A DNA stretch of 54,900 nt from a virus, in IMG/VR virus record IMGVR_UViG_3300042555_000963, positions 1 to 54,900 of that record; one strand, 5' to 3'. Below are positions 18,352-26,971 of this stretch, piece after piece. How positions within the stretch are numbered: the stretch's first letter is position 1; each line of letters starts with the position of its first letter. Under the pieces are notes generated by a model that saw only the letters and a list, made by a program, of their open reading frames with translations, ran no database searches and was not told where the DNA came from. The translations under genes were made by a program, and so were the position numbers.

Positions 18352-21102
18352 TTACTTGGATTTCTTGTCCTTTTTAGCTACGTCATACTTGTTTTTATTC
18401 TCGCGCGCCACTTCCAGTTGTTTATCTGCTATCTCTCTTTGTGTTTGCAGGCGTTGTCTTTCAAGCTCAATCTTCTGGGTATTCATGCTTGATTTATTGA
18501 TCTCCTGCTCACGCTTAAAACTCATTTGCTCACGGTACTGGTCACTCTGGCGGATCTCTTTCATCGAGTCATTGAAGTCACTCACCTTGTTTTCATTGAG
18601 GTCCATCATAGCACCATAACCTGCTGCACGGATTTCGGCCACAAGAACATCGTTCTGACGATCTTTCTCTGCTTCATCACTCTTGAACTGCAGATCCATT
18701 TGCTTTTGTCTTTCCTGACTAGCCAGAAGTTCCTGCTGCATTTGCTGCTGCTGTTGCATTTCAGCCTGCTTTTGAGCAATATTCTTTTGTTCTGCATCTT
18801 TGAGTACACCAGTAAGCTCAGCCACTGATTCACTCTTAATCACATTACCCAGGTCATAGATTGATGCACCGGTAGTGTTGTTATTCATAGCCAGGCTACG
18901 GAGTTGCTCCATCACCTGACGCTGATTGGTCTTAGTAGTACAGAATATATTGAAGTCACGCATTAGCAGATCCGTACCATTGATCTGGAAGTTTACCTTC
19001 TCGTCATTGGTAGTAATATACTGCAGGCGTAAGCTTGGCTTTTGAGAATGGTAGAACTGTGCCAGGTCAGTACGCATTTGATGTACGCGTGGCATCAGGT
19101 AGTCAGAGTGCTGGGTAAAGTATTGCTCAGTCTGTGCATATGATGCATTCATAGCCTGCTCAATACCGGTGGCAGTTTGCTGTTGAGCTATCTGCTGACC
19201 CATACGTTGAGGGTTCAGACCGATCACTTCAAAAGCCTGGTTCTTAAAATAAGTAGCCAGTTGTATACGGCTTAACAAACGGTTGGTCTGCTCGAGGTTT
19301 AGCACCTGGTAGTGCTGGAAGCTCATCGCGTTCTCTGTATTGGTAATGGTAGTATCCAGCGGTAGCATCTGGAAGTTCTTCATAGCCACATAGGCGTTGG
19401 CCAGATTATTTTTACCCCAGTCTTCTCCCATAGAGTGACGTGGCAAAGCGTTCTGGTCCAAAAGAATCACTGTACCAAGCTCGTCTACGAGGATGTCAGC
19501 AATCTGATTGTTTACAATGTTATAGCCTATCTGGTAAGGCTTCATCAAATCTACCAGTGAAATACTGCGGGTGTTTCTATCACCAAATACAGCACCTTCC
19601 ACCGGCAATTTGCAGCCGTATAGTGTTGAGTCTCCTTTAAACTGAAACGGAATACGTCCTGGCTTACCGCCATTCAGTCCAAGATAGATCGGGTTAATAC
19701 CTCCCGGGTTGTTCATTCCCCAGAATGCAGGACGGTTAGGTCCAATCTTGATACCACCCCAGGTCTCGTTGATCCAGATCCAGTCAATGTGTTCTCCAAA
19801 TATTAAGTTGTCTTTGCTCTTTTGCTTATACAGCGTAGTGTTGTACAAAGGCTTTTCAGTCACCTTGTAGTTTTCAGAGATAATGTCCTGAGAAATCTCT
19901 CCGTTCTCATTGATGCGGGTAAGATGACCCACCTTACGCTGGCTTTTCCAGTATGCCTGAGTAACACGTAAGAGATGTGTCTTGCCAAAATCAATCGTGT
20001 CTTCAGAATCTGAAAGTATCCACTCCACAATATCCCCGGTTCCAAACTTGGTATCATAAAGAGAAGTAAACTGTCTATAAGCCAGGGAAGGCATTTGCGT
20101 ATTCCATTCGTGTGATCGGGTCGGATCATAATAAGTTCCATCATTTTGGTATCCCTGTACTGCGTAACCGGCAGAACGTACAGGGTAAATCGCTTCCAGG
20201 GCTTCTAGTTGCTCCTGGTTCATCATCCAGCCAAACTTGTCAATCACATCCGATACACTCATCATGTCCATCTTACCCACCCAGTTACCCTGGGAGATGT
20301 AACGGACATCGGGACTCTTGTGATAGAAAGTAAGCAGCGGGTTCCACAGCTCAATATCGTAATCATCTTCCCTCATCTGGAAATGCCAGAACTCACGATC
20401 GGCAATCAGCATGTCTCTGAAGCCACGCTCTTCCAGTTCAGCCATACCAAATCGTTCGGTATCCACTTTCATCTGGTGAGTGGCCCATTCTTCTACCATA
20501 GAACGGTAGTCTTTACGGAAGAATTCTTCTATTTCAGGAAGGCTCTTTAAGTTTTCAGGAGCCATCATCTCGGCTGCTTCCTCGCTCTCAGGGTCCATAC
20601 CCATGTTGATCATGTTTACCAGCATCTTTTGCTGAGCTTGCTGAAGCAGGGTTTCCTCGATCAGGGAACGCTTTTCTTCAAGCATTTCCTGGTACGAGTT
20701 ATCGTCTACGGCACGGTAGGTGATCTTGGAGGTACGTTTGCTAAATTCGTTAGCAAGTACGTTAACGACATTGGGTATAATAGGGTAAAACTTCAGTTCC
20801 AGTGCTGATTGATCCTCTTTGGTCAGGGTATCAATCAGGTCGGCCATCTCGTTATTCTCTTCTACGATATAGTCACTCTTGTCAATAATGCCTTTGGCCA
20901 GCTTGTAGTTCTTCATCAGCCTGCGGGCATTGCGTCTCAGCTGCTTCATGCCCTGGAATTCTAACCAATCCAGGTTCCAGGCTCTCCATTCTTCGTCCTT
21001 TTCCTTTTCTGAAAGGAACTGAATAGGCTGAACCAGCGTACCCATCTTGTTGTAGTCAGCTTTCTTCCCCTTCTTGAGGTCGAGTGCATTTAATATTTCC
21101 AT
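18352..21102 (-). CDS. Portal protein
   Basis: This is a 916-residue protein between large terminase and scaffold/capsid genes. The N-terminal region (RRNARRLMKNYKLAKGIID, YPIIPNVVNVLANEFSKRTSKI) and central WNPLLTFYHKSPDVRYISQGNWVG resemble large portals of crAss-like and related Bacteroidota phages. Residues ~760-916 form a Gln/Glu/Lys-rich coiled coil (AEMQQQQQMQQELLASQERQ). That tail is longer than in most portals and could reach into the capsid. The portal forms the dodecameric DNA gate. Assignment is by order, size and sequence style. Confidence 0.75.
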   Translation of the reverse strand: MEILNALDLKKGKKADYNKMGTLVQPIQFLSEKEKDEEWRAWNLDWLEFQGMKQLRRNARRLMKNYKLAKGIIDKSDYIVEENNEMADLIDTLTKEDQSALELKFYPIIPNVVNVLANEFSKRTSKITYRAVDDNSYQEMLEEKRSLIEETLLQQAQQKMLVNMINMGMDPESEEAAEMMAPENLKSLPEIEEFFRKDYRSMVEEWATHQMKVDTERFGMAELEERGFRDMLIADREFWHFQMREDDYDIELWNPLLTFYHKSPDVRYISQGNWVGKMDMMSVSDVIDKFGWMMNQEQLEALEAIYPVRSAGYAVQGYQNDGTYYDPTRSHEWNTQMPSLAYRQFTSLYDTKFGTGDIVEWILSDSEDTIDFGKTHLLRVTQAYWKSQRKVGHLTRINENGEISQDIISENYKVTEKPLYNTTLYKQKSKDNLIFGEHIDWIWINETWGGIKIGPNRPAFWGMNNPGGINPIYLGLNGGKPGRIPFQFKGDSTLYGCKLPVEGAVFGDRNTRSISLVDLMKPYQIGYNIVNNQIADILVDELGTVILLDQNALPRHSMGEDWGKNNLANAYVAMKNFQMLPLDTTITNTENAMSFQHYQVLNLEQTNRLLSRIQLATYFKNQAFEVIGLNPQRMGQQIAQQQTATGIEQAMNASYAQTEQYFTQHSDYLMPRVHQMRTDLAQFYHSQKPSLRLQYITTNDEKVNFQINGTDLLMRDFNIFCTTKTNQRQVMEQLRSLAMNNNTTGASIYDLGNVIKSESVAELTGVLKDAEQKNIAQKQAEMQQQQQMQQELLASQERQKQMDLQFKSDEAEKDRQNDVLVAEIRAAGYGAMMDLNENKVSDFNDSMKEIRQSDQYREQMSFKREQEINKSSMNTQKIELERQRLQTQREIADKQLEVARENKNKYDVAKKDKKSK

Positions 21103-21105
21103 GCA

Positions 21106-21414
21106 TTAATTATTTAGGTCAGCATCTGGGCTGTTGATAGAGAGTTTAGTATTGGAGCTAGAGGTAGTTGTTCCAATGCCTACGTTTCCGTTGGTGTTAA
21201 CCAGGAGTGTACCTGTAGAAGTGTAAGGCATAGGGTTCCATTGTATAGTCCCAATTCCGTTTGGATTATAAGGAGCCACCGTGATTTCTGCAGGTTCCTT
21301 CTCCTCCTCCTTTAAAAGAAGCAGGGCCTCTTCCAAAGTGAGTTGATTATCTTTTACAAGACGGCTTAGGATTGTTACCTTCTGCTGGTGCAGGGTGAGT
21401 TCTTGGGTTTCCAT
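21106..21414 (-). CDS. Small protein between terminase and portal with fibre-like C-terminus
   Basis: This is a 102-residue protein. Residues 1-38 form a Glu/Leu-rich helix (LSRLVKDNQLTLEEALLLLK). The C-terminal third is LLVNTNGNVGIGTTTSSSNT, the same NVGIGT unit repeated in the large tail fibre. A leader with AAAAACC and CCTATG supports the start, and it stops 3 nt before the portal ATG. The mixed make-up suggests exchange of a fibre module into a packaging-region gene. Function is unknown. Confidence 0.6.
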   Translation of the reverse strand: METQELTLHQQKVTILSRLVKDNQLTLEEALLLLKEEEKEPAEITVAPYNPNGIGTIQWNPMPYTSTGTLLVNTNGNVGIGTTTSSSNTKLSINSPDADLNN

Positions 21415-21419
21415 AGGAG

Positions 21420-23615
21420 TTAGCTGAGGTTTTTAAAAGGGTTCCGGGGTTTATGACCTATAGAACTGCCTTTAGAGGACCCCATATGTCTAAAAGGTCC
21501 CCAATTTAATTTACTGATTTTTTGTGAGTTCTCCAACTTTTGATGGGCATGTTCTACACGTTTACTGTAGCCTCTGTTAGATTGCTGCACTTTGGCAAAG
21601 GCAATCAGGGCACAAAAGGCTACCAGCCTATCCACGTTCACCCCGTCCTGATAGGCCTGCATTTCTTTTAGCAGCATAGGATCTGGTATACGTTCTACAC
21701 CATACGTGGTATGTACAATGTCTCCGTTGGCCTTGGTTTCGGTGTCTAGTTCTTCTTTGGTAAACTCGATCCCGTAGCTCAGAATGTTACCCTTGAACAG
21801 GGTGCCCACGTTCTTCCAGCCGTATTCCTGGAACACATTGCGGTTGGCCCCAATGTCCTTTAGGAACAGGATCATGTCCTTGGGTACCAAATACTTCTGC
21901 CTTTTACGGCTGATCATGTATTGTATAAACAGGGCTACGTTGTTCTCGACAATGGTCCAGGCGTTATACCACTCGATCATCATCTCCAGGCGTTCATGGG
22001 TTTTATTGATATCATCAAAACGTCCGCACCAACTAGCCACGATCCGGTCACGTTCAATACTATTCTCCACTTTTCCGTCCCCGTAGTCTTTGATCACTTC
22101 TACAGGGTTCTTGTAGATGTAAATGGCGCAAAGAGAGTCCGAAGTAGTGGTCTTACCTTCCCCTACCGGATCCACTGAGGCATAGTACATCCCAAACGTT
22201 GGGTTTTTTACCGGTCGTTCGTAGACACAGATCACTCCGGTCTTGTCTTCTGTCTTTTTGGATATAGGAAACTCCAGGATGGGGATCTTCCTGGACGGCT
22301 TGTCTACGATGCGTCCTTCCGCGTCACGCGAAAGGTCCAGGTATTCCACCGGATACTCTTTATCTGCTATGCGCTGCAGTTGTTTAGAGACCAGGTGTGG
22401 CGGAAATACACTCACCTTTCTGGTAGCAAAAGCTTCTTCAATGTTTCTGGGATGCTGGGACACTTCTAACTGGTACGCATCCGGAGCAAGGTCACGCTTG
22501 GCTTTTTCAAACTGTGCGTCCAGGGCAACCAGGGCATCCTCTACCAGAGAATTCCCGTACTGATCAATATAAGGAGGCATACTCCACTGCTCGGGTATAA
22601 ACAACCCGGTAATAGATAGTGTGCCGTCTTTGTCTAATAAGTTACTCTGTACACCATAAAACCCGTTTTCTTCCGGGTGCATGATGTATTCTTTCATGGG
22701 TTCACACTGGTCCAGGTCACCGACTGATCCTGCTGCAATAAACTGACCGGTGATGATGTGACCAGACTTTAGTGCAGGCTTAATGAATCCATAGGTGTCA
22801 TTCATCTTTGGAGCAATACCTGCTTCCTCGTGGAAGAAATAAGTTACGGGACCACCCACACCATTGGTTGGATCTTTTTCAAAAGAGTATCCACTAATAC
22901 TGCTCTTGAGTCCTTTGAACGTGTCACGTCCGTTGATCCTCACCTTAATCTGCTGGTTCCAGGCAAACACCTTTTCAGGTTCTGCCGGTCTGTACCAGGC
23001 AGTGTGCTCGTTCAGGAAGTTCTTATACTCGTTTAGAAACTTCCAGGATCCTTTCTCGTTGATATAGTCTTTAAGTGATGACCCAATCTTACATATAGAG
23101 CCTGATTCAAACCAATAGGTGTTGATGATCTTGGCCATGTGAAAGTAAGAAGAGGCTATCTGACGTTTCTTAAGTATCACTGCATGTTTATAGTGCAGCT
23201 CAGCCAGGTGTTCATACAGCGCCATGTGATACTGGGCGTCTCTCACCTTGGCAAAATCAAAACGTTTTTCTTCTTTGTCATAGATGGGAAGAAAGTTCAG
23301 CCACATGTAGTAGTCACGCGTGACATACCATGCATTAGTCCCGTTTTTAACGATAATGCCGTTTCTGCACTTCATCTTCTGATCATCCCAATAGACAATA
23401 AAGTCTTTACTTCTGGTAGGAGCAGCACAGTAAAATCCCTGCTGCTGAAACTTTCTGCCTTCAGCATTAAATATCTTGCTACTCTCGTCAAATAAATATT
23501 CACCAGGCTGCTTAAATAAAAAAAGCAGATAATCCCGGAACTCTTCCCGGGTATAAAAAGTGGTGACGATCCATTGACCGTTGTCCCAGGTGGGCACTTC
23601 TTTATATGGAGTCAT
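21420..23615 (-). CDS. terL: Terminase large subunit
   Basis: This is a 731-residue protein. ATPase half: a deviant Walker A around 149-156 (KKRQIASS) and Walker B around 257-266 (VTYFFHEEAG) with the catalytic Glu pair. C-terminal nuclease half: YYASVDPVGEGKTTTSDS near residue 480, giving the first metal-binding Asp of an RNase H-like fold. The protein cuts concatemers and pumps DNA through the portal encoded just downstream. Its start overlaps the stop of the 73-residue gene. The Walker A departs from GxxxxGK(S/T) as in several large Bacteroidota phage terminases. Confidence 0.85.
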   Translation of the reverse strand: MTPYKEVPTWDNGQWIVTTFYTREEFRDYLLFLFKQPGEYLFDESSKIFNAEGRKFQQQGFYCAAPTRSKDFIVYWDDQKMKCRNGIIVKNGTNAWYVTRDYYMWLNFLPIYDKEEKRFDFAKVRDAQYHMALYEHLAELHYKHAVILKKRQIASSYFHMAKIINTYWFESGSICKIGSSLKDYINEKGSWKFLNEYKNFLNEHTAWYRPAEPEKVFAWNQQIKVRINGRDTFKGLKSSISGYSFEKDPTNGVGGPVTYFFHEEAGIAPKMNDTYGFIKPALKSGHIITGQFIAAGSVGDLDQCEPMKEYIMHPEENGFYGVQSNLLDKDGTLSITGLFIPEQWSMPPYIDQYGNSLVEDALVALDAQFEKAKRDLAPDAYQLEVSQHPRNIEEAFATRKVSVFPPHLVSKQLQRIADKEYPVEYLDLSRDAEGRIVDKPSRKIPILEFPISKKTEDKTGVICVYERPVKNPTFGMYYASVDPVGEGKTTTSDSLCAIYIYKNPVEVIKDYGDGKVENSIERDRIVASWCGRFDDINKTHERLEMMIEWYNAWTIVENNVALFIQYMISRKRQKYLVPKDMILFLKDIGANRNVFQEYGWKNVGTLFKGNILSYGIEFTKEELDTETKANGDIVHTTYGVERIPDPMLLKEMQAYQDGVNVDRLVAFCALIAFAKVQQSNRGYSKRVEHAHQKLENSQKISKLNWGPFRHMGSSKGSSIGHKPRNPFKNLS

Positions 23616-23836
23616 TACTTAACACCCACTTTGGTAAGGCTATGGATCATCTCTACATCACCCTTGCTTTTGTGTAAAAGATCAATCAGGGTGTTTAGGT
23701 GTGTAGAACGCAGAATGTCTGCGTGTGCGTAATCATTCCAGTAGTCCTGGTAATGATCTTTGGGAATGGCAGCCCACATCTCCGTATACGGATTAAAGTG
23801 GAATACCCAGTCATTTAAGTAGTCGTTGTTTTTCAT
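23615..23836 (-). CDS. Small hypothetical protein upstream of terL
   Basis: This is a 73-residue protein (MKNNDYLNDWVFHFNPYTEMWAAIP) ending in a helical segment (LNTLIDLLHKSKGDVEMIHSL). Its stop overlaps the terL start, and its own ATG overlaps the previous gene's TGA (ATGA). The three genes are therefore probably translated together. The sequence does not reveal a small-terminase fold. Start context is CCTATG. Confidence 0.65.
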   Translation of the reverse strand: MKNNDYLNDWVFHFNPYTEMWAAIPKDHYQDYWNDYAHADILRSTHLNTLIDLLHKSKGDVEMIHSLTKVGVK

Positions 23837-23997
23837 AGGGATTTATTTTTACTCATCTTCCTGCGGTTGCGTTTCTTAACAGGCGTATTAAGGATGAACA
23901 CACCGTTACTGGTAATCCGCACAGCCTCCGTAGACATGATGTACAAAGACAGGAATTGCTCTACCGATTGAGAGAGTACGGGTGGATGTTCTTTCAT
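23833..23997 (-). CDS. Small basic hypothetical protein
   Basis: This is a 54-residue gene: MKEHPPVLSQSVEQFLSLYI ... ending in a strongly basic tail (KKRNRRKMSKNKSL). It lies between tRNA-Leu and the 73-residue gene. It starts in an ACCTATG context and ends in an ATGA overlap with its neighbour. Those features and the lack of any competing frame support it as real. A nucleic-acid-binding role is possible given the tail, but unproven. Confidence 0.6.
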   Translation of the reverse strand: MKEHPPVLSQSVEQFLSLYIMSTEAVRITSNGVFILNTPVKKRNRRKMSKNKSL

Positions 23998-24010
23998 AGG
24001 TGTTGATTTG

Positions 24011-24093
24011 TGCCCTATGAGAGATTCGAACTCTCACGTCATTACTGACACTGCCTCCTGAAGACAGCGTGTCTACCATTTCACCAACAGGGC
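24011..24093 (-). tRNA. tRNA-Leu (anticodon CAG)
   Basis: The minus strand folds into a full class II cloverleaf. The acceptor is GCCCTGT/ATAGGGC (one G-U). The D-arm region is GTGAAATGGTAGAC. The anticodon stem is CTGTC/GGCAG-type with loop TTCAGGA. A long variable arm (GTGTCAGTAATGACG) and the T-arm GAGAG-TTCGAAT-CTCTC follow. No CCA is encoded. It lies 2 nt past the stop of the 93-residue gene, inside the packaging operon, so it is probably cut out of the late transcript. It reads CUG leucine codons. Confidence 0.92.
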
Positions 24094-24094
24094 T

Positions 24095-24376
24095 TTATGT
24101 GCTGTATGTCAGCGTGAGTTGAGAAGCAACCCAGTCCATAACATACTGGTTGGAATCTCTGTCATCATAGGGTGTTCCTGTGAGGGTGAGGTTTCCGGCA
24201 GTAATTATATCTGTTGTTGATCTAAGTTCGTAGTAATAAATAGCCTGGGTTTCCAGGTCATCTTGAATACAACAAAACCGAATAGCAACAGCACTTACTG
24301 TTTGTTCATTGTGCCAGATCGCCACTGGCGTAATGTTTTTGGTCATTTCCGTAAAGTTTTTAGCGTGCAACATCAC
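24095..24376 (-). CDS. Hypothetical protein heading the terminase-side unit
   Basis: This 93-residue protein (start MMLHAKNFTEMTKNI; 24373 is an alternative) has a beta-type sequence with TAGNLTLTGTPYDDRDS. It has no recognised domain. A good Bacteroidota-type promoter lies just upstream, so this gene may be the first of a transcript carrying tRNA-Leu and terL. It may encode a small virion or packaging protein. Confidence 0.6.
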   Translation of the reverse strand: MMLHAKNFTEMTKNITPVAIWHNEQTVSAVAIRFCCIQDDLETQAIYYYELRSTTDIITAGNLTLTGTPYDDRDSNQYVMDWVASQLTLTYST

Positions 24377-24390
24377 ACGCTGTAGTTCTA

Positions 24391-24424
24391 CAAATGTAGA
24401 GCTTTTATAAATAAGTTCTACAAC
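24391..24424 (-). promoter_or_regulatory. Bacteroidota-type promoter with TGTAGA elements
   Basis: Minus strand: TTG, 22 nt, then TACATTTG, an exact TAnnTTTG -7 box about 15 nt before the ATG. The box is flanked by TGTAGAAC and GTTCTACA-type repeats that also flank other promoters in the window. The spacer is slightly long. Confidence 0.55.
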
Positions 24425-24426
24425 TT

Positions 24427-24939
24427 CTATTGATCGTAGGCCAGATTTTGTCCACCCCTCACCGTTGATTGCTGCTCTTCGATCAGGTCACGGTAGACAC
24501 CTTTGAAAGATTGTCTCACCATATCAAAGCGTTCTGCAATTCTTAAGAGCGCTGTAGCCGATCCGTCTCTTCCGGAGGTAGGTTTCTCAGTAGCCATAAA
24601 GGTGGCCATGTTATCCAGGGCAATCTTAATCCCCTGGTAGGCTCTGTACGTAGGGGTCTGGTACATTTTCTCACAGAGCTTGATCGCATTGATAATGGTT
24701 TCATCATCAGTAGAGAAATCTGCTTCCACTTCCTGCAGGATTAGTTCTTCCTTGTCTTGCTCCGGTACATCAAAGAATGGATTGAGGTCCGGGTTAGGGC
24801 AGGTCATGTAAAAAATGTACGCGTACACGCGGGAGTAATCCTGCGGATAGTCTTCAATAATCTTCTTCAGTGACGCTAATGTATAGCAATGTTCACTGGG
24901 TATCACTTTTCCGTTCTGTATGTCAAATAATCTTACCAT
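24427..24939 (-). CDS. Hypothetical helical protein
   Basis: This is a 170-residue, mainly helical acidic protein. It opens MVRLFDIQNGKVIPSEHCYTL and contains YAYIFYMTCPNPDLNPFFDV and ATALLRIAERFDMVRQSFKG. It comes before the terminase unit and ends close to the promoter at 24391. A packaging or assembly role is possible from context. No conserved motif is recognised. Confidence 0.6.
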   Translation of the reverse strand: MVRLFDIQNGKVIPSEHCYTLASLKKIIEDYPQDYSRVYAYIFYMTCPNPDLNPFFDVPEQDKEELILQEVEADFSTDDETIINAIKLCEKMYQTPTYRAYQGIKIALDNMATFMATEKPTSGRDGSATALLRIAERFDMVRQSFKGVYRDLIEEQQSTVRGGQNLAYDQ

Positions 24940-25136
24940 GTTCTTCCAAATGTTATGTTCTTTTTAGCTTTAATGTCTTTGTGAGCAAACTGCCAGAACT
25001 CTCCGGTGGCGTTTATGATCACTGTATAAATCGTATCGGTCTCATGACCATAGTCGGTCACCAGCCATATCACCCCATCACCTTTTGGTGTGGTTACTTC
25101 AACCCGGTTGCGCGGTTCATGTATCATAGTCTTCAT
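24933..25136 (-). CDS. Small hypothetical protein
   Basis: This 67-residue beta-rich protein (MKTMIHEPRNRVEVTTPKGD) has the style of a small SH3-like fold (GVIWLVTDYG, IYTVIINATGEFWQFAHKDI). It overlaps the upstream transferase-like gene by 20 nt and the downstream gene by 7 nt, so it is probably coupled to both. Function is unknown. Start could be 4 codons later. Confidence 0.55.
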   Translation of the reverse strand: MKTMIHEPRNRVEVTTPKGDGVIWLVTDYGHETDTIYTVIINATGEFWQFAHKDIKAKKNITFGRTW

Positions 25137-25797
25137 AGTTTACTTTGGCCTGGTCATCGCGCAGGCAAAGTTTTTTGTATAGGTCTTTATCTTCACTCCA
25201 CACAGATCCGGTCCACCACTGAAATCCGTAGAAGTCAGATTTGTATAAACAACACTTCTCGTATCCACCCAGGATGTACACATGCTTACAGCCCATCATT
25301 TTTGCAGCTTCACACTCATACATCTGTGCTACCTTTCCAAGTGATAGTGATGGCTCTGCGTAGTCCCATACAAACTGTGTAGCTACCATGGCATCTTCAT
25401 ATATATCCACTGTAGAATAGCCAATCAGCTTATCGTTGTAGTAATAATTTATTACGCTACCGGTAAATAACTGTTCCCATGTAATCGTCCGTTGAAATCC
25501 ATGGTGAGCGCAATACTTCTCATAGAGCTCTCTGTACTCAGGACTATCTTCAAACTTTTCGTACACACCATTAACAAGCTTTGCTTTCTTGCGTGTAGTT
25601 TCATGAGGCTTGTATGCACTCAAGTCTATTCTTACTGATCTCAGGTTATACCACGCGTCTTCCCAGGGTATCCAACCACAGGCTAATGCTTCACTTGCAC
25701 TCTCCCCTTCTTCTAGCACACCATGCGGCTGCGAGTAGATAAAATCCTGGTCACTCACTTTTCCAAAACCGTTGATGTGATCAAACAAGACTCTCAT
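25117..25797 (-). CDS. Arginyl-tRNA-protein transferase-like GNAT protein
   Basis: This is a 226-residue protein. The C-terminal half reads SLGKVAQMYECEAAKMMGC, then YILGGYEKCCLYKSDFYGF, then WWTG.VWS. This follows the C-terminal GNAT domain of ATE/Bpt transferases (SLG...ELxxAxxLG, YxxxGYYIxxCxxMxYKxxF). The family adds an amino acid from tRNA to protein N-termini. The sequence shows only the fold-level resemblance, and substrate is unknown. It overlaps the nuclease gene upstream by one base (TAATG). Tagging host or phage proteins is speculation. Confidence 0.6.
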   Translation of the reverse strand: MRVLFDHINGFGKVSDQDFIYSQPHGVLEEGESASEALACGWIPWEDAWYNLRSVRIDLSAYKPHETTRKKAKLVNGVYEKFEDSPEYRELYEKYCAHHGFQRTITWEQLFTGSVINYYYNDKLIGYSTVDIYEDAMVATQFVWDYAEPSLSLGKVAQMYECEAAKMMGCKHVYILGGYEKCCLYKSDFYGFQWWTGSVWSEDKDLYKKLCLRDDQAKVNYEDYDT

Positions 25798-26633
25798 TAA
25801 TGCTTGGCTTTTATTTTATCACGGTTATCTTCCAGCCAGTGCAGCAGTGCAACAATCTCCTGTTTTAAATAAGGCAGGTCATATTGCACAATATCTTTTA
25901 CAATGGGATTACCTGTAGTGTCCAGGGCAGTGATAGGATTACCAAACTTATCTTCTCCCACGGTCTCAAATAAGATGTGGTGGATAGTAAGTACACCAGG
26001 CTTTAGTCTTGGGTTGTGTTTTAAAATCATAAACATGTACAGGCTCAGCTGCAATGCATAATGATTCAGGTTACAATCATCCAGGTGCGCCACCGGTGGT
26101 AACATTCTAGTAGTGATGCCTTCCCAGTTAGTAAATCCTTCTGTCTTAATTTCTTTATTGGTCTTGTAGTCGGTGATGTGCACCTGACCGTTAATCACTT
26201 CTACCAGGTCGGACTGACCACAGATGCCTGCACTCTTTAAATAAACCAGGTGTTCCGGATAGACACCATCAAAAAGTTTTTGCTCGGGAGAATACTTGAC
26301 ACCTTCTATCTCGATTGGTTTTACAATCGGTACAGTGACACCAGTGCGTTCAATAGTTTCCAGTTCACAAAGGTCACGCTCTCTGCAGTTGTGATACCAG
26401 GTGCCCAGTGTTGTAGCACGAAGGGCTTCTGCTTTCCAGGCTGCTTTGATATCATCAGGAGTCATACCATACCACTTAGAGTTTTTCTTGCGGCTGCTTT
26501 TTGCGGCTATGGCATCTGCGTCAAAGGGTTGTTTAAAGTTTCCGATAAAAGAAGTGGCACTGATCCAATCACGTTCATCTTCTTTTTTTATGCTGGTGTA
26601 TTTGTGATCCTGCGGGGTAAATCTTAGTATCAT
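25797..26633 (-). CDS. PD-(D/E)XK nuclease
   Basis: With the start at ATG 26633 (MILRFTPQDHKYTS, CCTATG context; a TTG at 26678 is possible) this is 278 residues. Motifs in order: TTLGTWYHNCRERD, then CGQSDLVEVINGQVHITDYKTNKE, then HYALQLSLYMFML-type QxxxY. They match PD-(D/E)XK exonucleases, with Asp of QSD and Asp-x-Lys of DYKT as metal ligands and catalytic Lys. It could process DNA ends for recombination, or degrade host DNA. It overlaps the upstream gene by about 59 nt. Confidence 0.7.
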   Translation of the reverse strand: MILRFTPQDHKYTSIKKEDERDWISATSFIGNFKQPFDADAIAAKSSRKKNSKWYGMTPDDIKAAWKAEALRATTLGTWYHNCRERDLCELETIERTGVTVPIVKPIEIEGVKYSPEQKLFDGVYPEHLVYLKSAGICGQSDLVEVINGQVHITDYKTNKEIKTEGFTNWEGITTRMLPPVAHLDDCNLNHYALQLSLYMFMILKHNPRLKPGVLTIHHILFETVGEDKFGNPITALDTTGNPIVKDIVQYDLPYLKQEIVALLHWLEDNRDKIKAKH

Positions 26634-26970
26634 AGGTAAAGCCAATTTGGTTTCTATAGGATTTGGAATACAGATCAATAGTGTTCATGATCTCTTCCGG
26701 GGTATGGTAGGTGGCGTAAAACCTGGCTGAATATTTATCAAATACAATGGACCGGTTCTTAGCTATCGTGTTTTTGGTAGTGACATACTGCTCCACACTT
26801 GTTATGGCTTCTTTCTTAAACCATTTCTTTACACGGATCTGTTTATGCAGCACTTCTTTTTTTACAGGAAAGAGGTCTCCTTCCGGCATTTGCTCATAGA
26901 CCACCTTGTTCTTATATACAGAGTGAACTACTTCTAGGCGCACACATTCTCCGGTGGTCTCGATGGGCAT
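26575..26970 (-). CDS. Hypothetical protein
   Basis: Start MPIETTGECVRLEVVHSVYK (131 residues) lies one base after the previous stop. The protein is basic and beta/alpha mixed (KKEVLHKQIRVKKWFKKEAITSVEQYVT), with a Tyr-rich end (ARFYATYHTPEEIMNTIDLYSKSY). No domain is recognised. It overlaps the nuclease start and may work with it. Confidence 0.55.
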   Translation of the reverse strand: MPIETTGECVRLEVVHSVYKNKVVYEQMPEGDLFPVKKEVLHKQIRVKKWFKKEAITSVEQYVTTKNTIAKNRSIVFDKYSARFYATYHTPEEIMNTIDLYSKSYRNQIGFTYDTKIYPAGSQIHQHKKRR

Positions 26971-26971
26971 G

